Source of the DNA: Lepas anatifera
Taxonomy: Eukaryota; Arthropoda; Thecostraca; Lepadidae
NCBI GenBank assembly: GCA_034440635.1
Contig: JAOTON010001073.1
Location: 541,001 to 605,000, forward strand
DNA length: 64,000 nucleotides
Reading direction: 5' to 3'
Within the stretch, counting starts at the first letter, position 1, and each line of letters begins with the position of its first letter. Below, in pieces: positions 49,301 to 61,300 of the stretch. The notes under the pieces were generated by a model. The model ran no database searches and was not told where the DNA came from. It saw nothing but the letters and a program-made list of their open reading frames with translations. The position numbers were made by a program, and so were the translations under genes.

Positions 49301-52300
49301 AGCAGCGCTGTTTGCCCGGCCATCCAGTCGGCTGGTATTCCGCCAGGCCAGGGCCGACTGTGGACTGACTGTCGAGAGTGGCAGACCGCCCGCGGGGGAC
49401 CCAGCGCCAGCAGCCGCGCCACAGCATCGACCCGTCTGTCCTGTTGGCGGATGCAGTTGCTCGGATGTCTTGTCTCTAACGTGGTGACAATCTCTTATTT
49501 TACTTTACGGTTATCGACTTGGCAAAAATATTGAGTTTGACCTACCGGCTCTTGCCCCTGTATGGTTATAAGCTAGGGTGCTCCAGTTCAAATTTCGATT
49601 TCTTCATCGATATGCATTTGGAGAATGTCCATCCTTTGCTGTGTGATAATAGGGGATGCGGTATGTTTGTCGAAATGTCACGGCTGAGAACTGTGAAATC
49701 CAGTGAAATCTGTCTCGGGTAGCTGGTCTGCTGTCGCCACCCCCAGCTGCTAAACATGCCGTTCGGGTAGAGATGTGCTGAACTGAAATGGAGGTACTGG
49801 GTCCCCGAGCTCCATTCATATTCATAGTTAGCATTTGCATAAACACTATGTCCGACCAGTGCCAGGGCGTCATCATTTCCGTGGTGGAATTCCACTGATA
49901 AACTCCGAAATTGACCGGGTAGCCTCTCCAGTACAGGGACTGCCCGTGAATGGATCTATGGCATCCCACGCCTGTGTCACAGTCGGGTAGGTTGTAATCA
50001 GGCGGTCTACCAGCGGCAGGAAACTAGACAAAGCCGGAGCGGCGACCTGGCAAATGACCTTCGTATGTCCCAACTCTTTCCTCTGCCTCTGTCTAGCTCC
50101 GTCGTGGCGGTGGCAACGGGCTCTCGCTCATTTCCCTGATCGGATTCGGTTTTAGATGTTACTGATAGCTGTGCCAGTTTAGCGAATGTTCGTGGGCACT
50201 AGTTCTGTTCGATGCATGGACGCCGAAAGCGGGGGGACGCGTCCCCCCCTGTTGGCCAACTAGGGGGACGTCCCCCAACAAATTTGTTGGGGATCAATCG
50301 TCATTAATGCTGTCAGGTACCGAATATGCTCCAAATTCGCCTCCCCGGTCAGCACCAGCCCGGGTCCGTCCCCTCTGCGAAAATTCCGTGGTGGCGCCCC
50401 TGGTTCGATGGAAGAAAAAATATGAACAGCAAGAACGGTGGGTAAATCAGCAACTGGAACTTTACCGATGAAGTCGGGTACCTAGTCCTCGGACCTGATG
50501 ACGTGTGCCGGCTCAAAATTAATTACCGCTCCTGACGGCGCATAACTTGCGACTAACTGTTAGAACAGTATTGCGATAGTGGGGGATCACCTACTTTGTG
50601 ACGTGCGGCCTGTTTCATAGCAATATGTATTGGCTAGAGGATTTTAGAGCCATGCGCCTAGCTATCAGCATAATCGTCATGACTGGGGCTTCCTGGGATG
50701 AAGTGGCTTAGTGGATATCACCCTTGTCCTCTAAGCCACCGATCCCGGGTCCAAGTCCCGGCGGAGCCTCTGAATAAGCCTATCTGATTCCCAAAATCCC
50801 TTTCAGCAGGGTGAGAGTTGGCGACGCGGTATAACCCTGGCAGTTGGTGCGTCGTTAAACCCCACAATTATGGGGCTTCCTAAAACCCCAAGCCCCAATG
50901 GTGACGATTAACACGCGATTGCGGGGTTGGCCACCTTCGATTGACGGGGGCGGGTACCCCCCCTAGATTCGAGAACCACGGTAGGTAGCGAAAACGGTAA
51001 CGGCGTTGGGTGCCCATCCACTCCATCGAAACATTTGAACCATTTTTGTAGGTACATTTAAGGTCACGAGAGGTCAAAACATGCCCGTCATAGGGATAAC
51101 ATGTAAATTCAGTTTTGGCCATTAAATCTGACAGTAAGATGGAAAACGACTTGACTTATGAATCCTCTTAGAAGCCGAATCGAATGATATATAAGTTGAC
51201 CTTGCTAGGTCAAATCAGGATTTGACCTGCCTGAGGTCAGTTGGGTCAAATTATATAAATGCATAGCATTAGAACCGCAAGCCCAGGCGAGTCTAATGCG
51301 CTAAAATAAACGCTCTATCACCATCCGTTACTGAGTTATTCCGTAAAACATTTTTCCATGTATTTCAATGGAGGTCTGCTCGTACCTGACTTTAGGTCAT
51401 CGATATCAAAATACCGGAACATATTTTAGAGAACTCGGTGGGGCCATTTGTGATATGAGTTTCATCGGATAGTTAACCCTGCTCCGACTTATGCTATCTT
51501 AACTTTTTTGAGGTCGGGTCACTTGACCTGTAATGGTGCCTGACCTGAGATGACCTAACCTTAAAATTTTCACGAAGTTGTAAAATGATGAGGGAAAAGG
51601 TATCCGTACGGCGGCGCCGCGCCGCCGTTTTTTTCCGAAAACCCAGGGGGCCTTGTTAAGGATGGGACTCTATAAATATCCCGGACGTTCAGCGCCATAG
51701 AGATAGGATCAATACGTATCAGACGGCCAGCTTCGATCGGCTGGCGAGGCTCCGTTCCCCAGGTCAGTTCTCGCGGGCCCTGCCGGCGCAGCCTGGGTCC
51801 GGGTGCTGGCAGGGTGCCCCGCTCCGCCGCCGCCGGCGTCGGAGACGACGTCGGTGTTGACGGGCGCCGTCGAGGCCATCACCGCGGCCGTCACACGCCG
51901 CTACCCCGCCGTCACAGCCCGGCAGCCGGGCGTCACGTCAAAAACGGGCCGGCAACTGTCGACAGCAGCGGCAGCCGTCGCTGATTGGCCCGCCCTGCTG
52001 CTGGTCGAAGCTGATTGGCTGCAGATGTGTGCGATCGCGAGTGGCTGAGTTTGATGGGCTTGTGGTCAGTGTGTTGATCCAGCTGTGGTTGTTTCCAGTC
52101 AAGTTCTGCAAGTTGCCTGGTAAAGTGGTGTCCCTCGGAGGCACCTTGACGAAGAGAAAGTAATGGCTTATGACTCGTCTTATTCGGGAATTTTGGAATA
52201 TGAATTGATGCTGAGTTGGTTTCAGGCGAGTCTTATGGATTTGGGCGGGGGCAGGCGGGCTTACGGCAGCCAAAACATGCGGATTTTCCAAGTGGGCATT

Positions 52301-55300
52301 TGAAGAGTAAATAGCCGTCTTTTCTTGTTCCATAATTATGACTGGCACCTCGGCTGCAATCGTTACACGAACGGTGTCGTCAGCTCAAACGCCACTCGCA
52401 TGGGAATATGCTGCGAACGTTTCAGATTTCTCCTGTTCTTACTGTGCCCTCCAGATTTGCCAATGAATGGACCTGGTGGGCGACTGGCGTAGCGGCGGCC
52501 CCATTGTGAAGAGAGCAGCGCAAATATTCAGACGGCGGTGCTGAACGCGTGTCGCTGTACTCTCACCCGGCGGTGAAACACGTCCAACCGAGGCGCCTCC
52601 AACGCCTGATTGGCGGGCTGGCGTTCCTCCTGTCGCCGGTTCCCGGCTCGCTGCCAGCCGCGGCGTCTCTGGCTGCCAGCTGTCCTGGCTCGGTCGCGCC
52701 GCTAACGTATCGGCTCCCCTCCGAAACCACGGCACGCCGCCTTCCACCGGCGCGCTCAGCGGTATTGCAGGAGCTCTTTGAGAACTGATCCAATGCCCAC
52801 CATTGTTGATTTAAGGAGGGTTTGGTGTGGATGTGCTCCAGAGCCGATCCGCCGAGACGCCGTCCTTATCCGCTGGTGGTTACCCCCACCCATCACGCGG
52901 CGGTGGGCCGACTGACAGGCCGTCCGTCCGTCGGACAGACGCGCTCGCACCACTCTGCGGATGCCGGTACCGACCGCTGCCTCGCATCTCATTAGTCGGT
53001 GTCGGCACCGTCAGTTGGCGGGTGTGCCGGAATTTCCTGCCGGTCGGCCGCCGCGCGCGGTGTGATCGTCACCCCGTGTGTGAAGGTGACGCATGAGAAC
53101 ATGCGGTCAGCCGATGGGTGTCATTGCTTTGTTGGACACTTCATTGTTTATTTATCAGTTGCAAGGGGCTGCAAAGTTCTGACGCCATGTAGCTCATGAA
53201 TTTTATAGGCTTGTGTATGGGGATGTCTGGGTCAGTGGATACGACATCTATCCCTGGAGCGTTAGGTGATGTGTTAAGTTCCTGCGAGTTCTCTGAACAA
53301 GTATTGTCTGATTCCCCAAATCTCTTACAACAGCGTGGGATGGGCGACGGCGTATGGTGGTAACAGCCGGTCTCGTTAAATCCCCGAATTTCTAGCGGGC
53401 CTAGTGCTTGATAAAATCGTCGTTCCTGTTATGAAGCGGCAAACAGTTGTATTGTTTTGGTTTGGGTCGCACTACGTACGAAGCGTGCGTGCATTGATTA
53501 TGAAGCCCATCTGTAACCAAGCAATCCACCCGGATGGCTTTCTGACCTCGGGTTTACAGACCACCTCGGTCAAGGTGGCTCTTAAACTCCTCCTCTGCCA
53601 AAGGGCTTAAACTGTATGTTCACAAAACCCATGTTCTCACATCTGAGCGAGGCAGTTATGCAAACATGTATTTGTCCGCGCATTTGTTGCCTAGATTTTT
53701 GAAGTCAAAACTGTTTTGTTTTAGACTGATCTGTGAAGTTGTTTGAATCCAGTGCCCCTTCTACTGTATACGGATATGTACCGAGACTCCTGTCTGGAGT
53801 GTGTTTTCCTCAGCATTTTCACCGCTCTGTTACTGGCTATAATTTTCCGTCAGTATGTTCTGCGGGCTGGGGACAGCAGGACATTTAAGTCACGTTCTAC
53901 CAATTACAATACCACCGACGAATTATTTTACATTATGTTAGTACCTGTGTTCAATGGAGGCAACAAAAAAATAAAGCTTCAGGAATCCCACGAGGCAGAA
54001 AAAGATCAAGCCCTTGATCCGCTTGCAACTATAGTCGGGTTGTATGTTCAGTTTCTGTCGCACTAGGTCGAATTCAAGGGGTTTGGTGGGGAGGAACATC
54101 GTTACCAAGACGCTCTTGTATCGCGTTGAGGCATGTTTAGTTCGTGATATGACGTATTTGTTGTTGTCTCTTTTCAGAATCGTCAAAGAAGAGATCATAG
54201 ACGATGAGGCGCACCTTCCTTGTATCAACGGACGTGTGGTTTCATGGGTAAGTGGGAATGGATATACCGAGTTATGTTTTTGTATCAGGATGTGTCGAAT
54301 TCATGCCCTGTGAGTAGCAATGCTGCCTTCTCTGAAGGTAGTCCGAGGCGGGCGTTCTTATGCATAGAAATCACATTTATGAATGGAGGGCACTGGTACT
54401 AAGTACTATTGAACTAGCAAAATGTTTTTCATTATATGGGATCGTCTCAGGCCCTAAAACCCGGTGGGAGGACAATAATCTAACGCAACGTTTGGGTCCA
54501 AAACCGAGGCCAGCCAACAGATCACGGTGCGTCTTTATGGTGCGATTTAAGACACTGGCAGATATAGGGGGGGGCAAAAGGCATTTCCTCCCAAACCACT
54601 CGATTTTCGCAGATTTTCTTTAAAAATGTTTCTTGCGGTTTTGGGCCCCGTTGCCACCCCTCCCCCCTCCCAACCATTGGCCGGGGTCCGGCAATGAACT
54701 GAGGCAACCCTGTGGTAGAGCATACCGAAATCCAGCCCCTGGTCACAAGCCGGCATTTTGTGACGTCACCGCGGCACCAGAAAATCCTGTAACCTGTCTT
54801 TCGCATTGAAAACTTTGCCAAGCTGGGAATTGCTTTGCTTACCCTCAAAGCGCAATGGGCACCCTCTATTTCCCTCTAGTAAACGGGCGATTTCCCTCTA
54901 GTAAATACGTGACTTTTATTATATTTATCTGGAGGACATAGATATAGCATGAATATGAAATAAACGCGAGTGTGTATATGTATTATTATTAGTTGATAGA
55001 AATAATGTATATTTTATCAGTTGTCTTGTATCTTGATAACCGAATTGTTACATAGCTACAATTATTACAATTGCTACGGTGCATGCTTTCTCGTGGACGT
55101 ACCTTGTGTATCTTGACCAAAAAAACCGCCCTGCTTGGTATTTTATTTGTTCCAGGGCTAACTGTTCTCGTGGAATACTTTGAGGTGAAATTGATGACAT
55201 TGTTTGAAACTCGTCTTGATAATGCGCAGATCTTGATCATACTCGAATATCTGTATCGCAGCTCCGTGGCGTGCTCACTGCCCTTGTTTCACGCCCTGCT

Positions 55301-58300
55301 GAGTTTGGGTCTTCTCCTCTACTTTTGGTCGAGCGCCCACTCTTTCATGCTATACAGCACGGCCTTATCCCAAAGGCCTTGCCAGAGAGGACTTTGGTGG
55401 TGTAAACGTACGCTGCCCAGTTACATGAGTTGATACGCCTGTTATTGTGGTCGGTGCGGTAATGGTACGCAGCGAAACTGTTCGTGTATTCGGGGTATAT
55501 AACTGCGTTTTGTTTTTGTCGGAGACACGCCTCACCCAGTAAAAATAACATACACATTGTGAATTGGTGCGAAGCTCGTACTTCGATGGCCACGCAGCTG
55601 CAGTTTTGTTTTAATGGCAGCACTAGGCGCTACCAAATAATGACGTCACTCCCGTGGGGGAAAGCTCTTCGCCGCTTGTAAATACACGGGGGTGGGGATG
55701 CGATGGCACAGCAGTGCCGCGTTGGGTTTCAAAAGCGCTGATCCAGGTTCAAATTTCCCGGCGGGAGTACTGAATAAAGACTTTTCTCAGCTCCAATGCC
55801 TCCTTCCAGCGGGTTGAGAGTCAGCGACGCCACATGAACTCAGCAGCCGGTGCTCCGCCAAGCTCCAAGGCCGTTTGCCTAAATATACTAAAACCATTGG
55901 CGGACGCAGGGGGACCATTCCGGCCATGCCCCCCAAAGCGCTGGAGGGGGCAAACTATCTTTAGCCCCCCAAACGCCGAATTTTTTAAAAAAAGGTGTTT
56001 ACACTAGGTCGTTAGAACAAAAAGTTCGCTCCCAACCTCCCCCAGGAGAGCGATCTTGTACTTAGAGATGGCTTATTGGCTTATACTAGATCTGTCGAGC
56101 ACTCAAATTGCACGTCCCCCCAGGAGGAGAGGCAGACATGGGTTTGCCCCCCTCCCTCCCCTCAAAACTCGGCTCTGCATCCACCTCTGACTAAAACTAA
56201 ATACAAAACAGCTCGATCGTGGCTCGTTTTGGGGTAGAAACAAGTAAAAGAATGGTACCTTTACGTTTTAAAAAATCTGCTGTCATATCTAACGTTATCG
56301 GAAACTGGCTGCCAACATTTGCATGGCTGGGATATGTTGTTATGGCGAACATGCCGGTTCGAAAACGTTCCTGCCCGGCCGGCGGAACCAGTTTCCTCAG
56401 ACGTCCAGCGGTCGCTAAGAAGTAAATCCTGTGTCCTTATTTGACTACAAAAAGCTGTGCTCCAGCCACTCAGGCCGTTATTCGTTCGTATCATCATTAA
56501 ACGGAGCCAGGGCGATCGCCTGCATTGCCGATAAAGGTCGATGCAGTGGCCTCTGCAGTGTCCCGAAACCCAGAGTTTTGGGTGCGAGTTGACGTCGAAG
56601 AAAGCTTAATTTATACTCACTCGTCTTAAGTTTAGTTTGACTTTCCGCTCACTTGCGAGCTTGATACTCTTCTATTTGTCTCGGTTTATCATTGTTACTT
56701 CAGCCTCCCCAAGTCTTTATCAACTACGGAAGGGACCGAGTAAATTAGGGCGTCCGCGTGACTTGATCTCTAACGTCAAGTCGAAAAGAGAAGAAAAAAC
56801 CTCATAACGCGCAAAAGCTAGCAGTATCTCCGCAATTAACACGATGCCGAAAATATCCACTCGCCCATTGCAGTTGAGCTAAATTATCTCTTTTACATCC
56901 TATGCAAAACCAGTTTTGAGAAGAAATCCGAAGACGCCGGACCTCCGTCGGACGTTAACTGTCTATGAGTGTTTGGTGGCAACGGTACACCAGAGATTGC
57001 CGGCGCGTGCTTCTCCCTAATGGTGTCAGGAATTCAGGATCACCCGGCGAGACAATGCAGCGCAGACGGTGAACTGTGCAGTCGCCGTCGAGGCTGGCCG
57101 AATGCTAGCCCGGGCGCTGGACCAGAGCCTGGCTGCGATTTGTTTGTCCTCGGATGATTATTAGCGGATGATGAGTGATCAGCGTCCGCATTTGTGAAGC
57201 GTACCCGGCGTAATGGCCATCACTCATTCGGGTGGCTTGTTTATATTGGTGATGCGGCGTCGCCCTGGCCGCGGTATTAAATCTACCCGGGACAGTGGAA
57301 CTAGGTTCTTGGCACGTTCGTTTATTGGGGAACGGGTACGGACAGGCGGCTTTGTTTACAGTTGGAAACTAATCCAACCTTATTAAATGACCTGTGGGAG
57401 GTGAACTAGATCTGGGTCCCGTCACCAGTGCTTTGAACGTTTCTTTGATTTAATCCACTCCCAGCAAGGTGCTAGATATCCGGGGTTTAAATTGGCAACG
57501 GTAGTAGGAAATTACATGCTTGTAGCGTTTTTTTTATTGTACGAAAATGGGGTTTATGGAGGCTCCGATAGCTCGGCGGCTGATTTTGAACTAAACGTCG
57601 CGGTATTTTTTTGTTTTTTTTTTCGCCGCACACAAAACTGGCCATTCCTGCTTGCAGCCAGCTGACCTAGCATTGCGGTTACCTCGACTCTGTGGTCGTC
57701 ATTCGCGTGAACGGTTTCAATCGATGTGGTGCAAGTGTGCTCAGGAAGTGACTAACGCTATAACTGTCTCGTTCCATCAGTCATGCAGTCCCACCCTATA
57801 CTGTTTTAACTGAATGATTTAATGACTTCAAAGGGGATTAACAAAAATGTTCTCGCCCTCCCGCCATTGGGTGATCTCGGTTATTTCAGTTATTTCAAAG
57901 TGTTTACCACCATGTGCTGGAGCTCAGTTTTTGTCTCATACTTGCTGGGATCCCATTTTGAAAATAATCTGAGTCGTAATCAACGATGTTCTGGTGTATT
58001 GAATCGTCTTGATTTTCTACCCGACAGTTTGCATTAGCCCACCTTCCTCACCGTCGTCTGTTGTCTGACGCCTGCACTTGTGTTTACAGCTGGTGTCAGC
58101 CGATGGCAGCACGATCGACGGGTCGCAGTGCGGTGACCCGGTGGGCGCGATGTCGGAGCTTGCCCGGCCGTCGCCAGGCGACGCCACCGAGTCCGAGTCG
58201 GCGGTCAGCGGAGTGCGAGGTACGGCGGGGAACCGTCTCAAAGGGCACTGTTCCAGCCGATGAACCGAAAAATGTCGACATGGTCTCAGATATAGAGCAC

Positions 58301-61300
58301 ATTCTGTCTCATGGCTACCGCGACAGTCTGGAAACTTACTTAAAACTTAGAGAATAATATAGTTTGATACCAAAGTAATATCCAGTTCACCAGATGTCTA
58401 ACGATATATAGCACTAAGGGCTAGACAAAAAGGAACTTGCTTTAAAATATTTCAGAATCCCATAGATCACCTAAAGTTGTGCTTTTTGCTTGCCACTTTT
58501 TTAGTAAGTAAACTTTCATTGACATTGTGACCATTTTGAAAATGTGACCTTGTCTTTAGTGTATCTAGTGCTTTGCCCTGGAATTTTGCTTGAAATGGCC
58601 AATGAGAAGTCATGAAGGGCTAAAATTGGCGGATTTACAGGCGAGCAGAAACGTCCGGCATCTTTCCACGGAAATCTTGCAAATCCCGGTTTTTGCAGAA
58701 TCTAAAATATACCTCACCAGAAATTTGTCAATGATATTTTAGCTTCTCCATCGCAGGGACGGGATATGTGTATAACTCATAGGAACATTTGCGGGATGAG
58801 CATAGACAATTAGGGGAGAATTGAGGTATTGCAGCCAAATTTACTCTTAACGAAAATAAGGTCGATATTGGCAAATCAAGCGCTATCCTCCAAAACACTC
58901 CAGAGTTAAATTGCTACTTGCAATTCTCGGGGACATTATTCTGGTTGTTTGTATGTAAGGATTAAGCTCTGCTATTCAAATTGAATTCTTGTTTGATTTG
59001 GCAACATAGTCAAAGTAGTGGAAATAAACTAGCCATCCCAGCCCTACGTGGGTGTTTGAAAACCCCCTCGGTCTCGGCTCCTGTGCGGTATAGCAAAAGA
59101 AAATCGCCAACGCTGGTGGATAGTGCACGAAAAATGATGGCCAAACTATATGGGTCACTTTTTTGTTAAGGTCAATTGAGGTCATGACAGGTCAAAGAAG
59201 GTGACAGGTTGACATTAAATCCCAAGAGAAGTGTCAAACACCCCCCCATTGGGGCAAGGTATATGACTGTCCTGTGACATGTAACACTAATGTAAAATGT
59301 TGCATGAATTTGCCTAAATATGTATCAAGGGTTTACCATAAAAAGGTAAAACCTTTGTTTCTAGGTGTTTTGTGGGACCTCCAAATCTTAGATTCCGTGA
59401 GACTAAAATATGCTCTATTTCTCAGAATGTGTCCTAAACGGAAATGTTCCGTTCTGCACGTTCGATTATTCACATCTTGTGAACGAGATTGTCATTAAAC
59501 AATTACCAATACCTCACCGGGTTTATCAGATGCCTTGAATAACTTGAAGTTTTTTTTGCAAGAAAATGCTCTTGTCCAGCTGTAATTAAATGTGACACCT
59601 GAGTCTGAAATCAAATATGCATGATACGACTTGCAAGGCGCTGTCGTGAATGATTCTTGTTTGGTCTTTCTTGGCACCAGGCAAGATCAGATGTGTTGCC
59701 AGCCTAGGCCTTCGTTGAACTTTTGCACCAGCATTGCATGATCGCCACCCTCTTGACTGTGTGTGACTCTGATACCTTATGAAACTGTGTATCTGCGTAG
59801 GAACCATCGCCTGAAATGAAGAACTAGCACTCTGGCCTGCACTGTTAGCAGCTCCTCAGATCATGGGACGCACTCTCTGGAAATGTCTTCTCACCTTTGT
59901 CTCTTTTCGTCCCCGGCACTTCGTCCGTGCATTGCGCCTAACTTCCTTATATTTCTGGCGAAGAAATCGGGGCCTTTCATTGCATTCATGTTTCGAAAGA
60001 AACGGGCCCTGAGCAGCGGCTTTGTTGTCTAAACCCACACTTGGTTGGAGTTTTCGTCGGCAGTCATGGGGCTTGGTCCGAGATGACAAATTCAAACTCA
60101 GTGGGGAGCTCTGTGCCATCGGGGCCCTCGATGGCATGCTGCTCCAGTTTTCCAATGTCAAGTCCATATTTTATATTCAGTGATTTAGGGATCATTTTAG
60201 ACATTGACATGTCTAGACTAGAGACTTGGCAGCACTGTAGTCGGTGCTGCATCAAACACAGAAGGAAGTAGCTTAACCTCGAGTCTAGACCCTGCATCTT
60301 ACTGACCAGGCGAGAACCCTGCAGTTGGGCCAGGCGAGAACCCTGCGGTTACTGACCGTTGGAATCCTTCAACAGTCGTATGTAAGATAATTTGTCGCTA
60401 CCATCAATCGCTACATTGCCTCGGAAGTTTGATGTCCTCCGCTCTTGTCATGCCCGGCTCAGAGTGGGTTCTTGTTTTTTTCGGAGAATGTTGTCAGTTT
60501 ATTTTTAAACCCAATTTTTGCAGGTAGCTTTTATACAGGAGGACAATTTCTTTGCTTTCCTCCTGAAAAGTGTTTGAGGGGCTCAATTTTTATCATCGCT
60601 TAGATCTTGGATTTTGTCTCGAAATGTTCAACGCACCTGTAAACAGTAATACAGGTTGCAAAGGCATTTCACGATATCGCAAGTATATTTGTGGAGGTGG
60701 CATGGTGTAAGCGACTTACTTTTGGCTAGTGAAACTCATTCAAAATAATATATAACTGGTAGATTATTATGATTATCACCATCTTTACCATTATTGTGAC
60801 TTCACTGTCATATTTCCTCCACCATTATAGCATATATTTGGGGAGTCTGGTCTTATTTTAGTGTTTTACCCAATGTACATACATTAGGTGTATCGATTCG
60901 AATTCTTACATGTTTAGAATCGCTGAATTTGATTTTCGTATTTGGTTTTGAAATGTGTTTTGCGTCTCGGCAAATCGAACTAATTCAGTTTCGAGAATTT
61001 CAATCCTTGGGGCAAGCCTGGGGTATTTTTGAGCCCAATGGCAACCTTATTGTATACTAAATAGCATCTGCGCGTGACGCAGCGTTGCATCGTCTGACCC
61101 GCCACGTCGTCAAACACGGCCGTCAGTGCTGTATGCTGCAGTCTCCCACTCGTGGTCCATCTACCGGTAACCAGGCATTGCACTTTACATCTGGCTGGCT
61201 GATGTACCTTTGGGTCCCCCCCACCCCCCGGGGAAAAGTGACGTAGGTGGAGACCGGCGCGATGAGTGGTGTGTGCACCCCCCAGGCCACCGGGCGGGTG

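Larger units (their letters stand above)
34301..54177 (+). other. dsh: dsh intron 1, 19,877 bp, repeat-filled
   Basis: It separates the two halves of the DIX domain. The parts listed separately are a large inverted repeat (34690-35905), TTAA elements, a 45-bp minisatellite, hAT MITEs, SINEs, and GC-rich islands at 40130-40500, 42510-42910, 51670-52040 and 52440-53100. The remaining stretches (36640-39220, 39830-43390, 45280-46390, 46575-48020 and 51660-54170) hold short open frames without recognisable domains on either strand, and I see no other host exon. Confidence 0.85.
54248..58089 (+). other. dsh: dsh intron 2, 3,842 bp
   Basis: It contains a hAT-like repeat (54550-54705), a degenerate SINE (55689-55870), a well-preserved hAT MITE (55895-56189), a GC-rich segment around 56920-57300 and a short direct duplication of 15 bp (54869-54883 and 54891-54905). 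The open frame at 55071-55433 (120 codons, hydrophobic) has no recognisable domain. Nothing else stands out. Confidence 0.8.
58220..61285 (+). other. dsh: dsh intron 3, 3,066 bp
   Basis: It includes a small GGTCA-containing element (59045-59256) and an imperfect tandem pair of about 21 bp at 60306-60326 and 60330-60350 (CCAGGCGAGAACCCTGC core). The rest is unremarkable AT-rich intronic sequence. If the 60-bp exon is not used, this intron would run to 62338. Confidence 0.7.

Noticed and set aside
53743..54066. 107-codon + strand frame just before dsh exon 2
   Set aside because: It has a non-ATG start, no recognisable domain, and no in-frame link to exon 2, whose acceptor lies at 54177.
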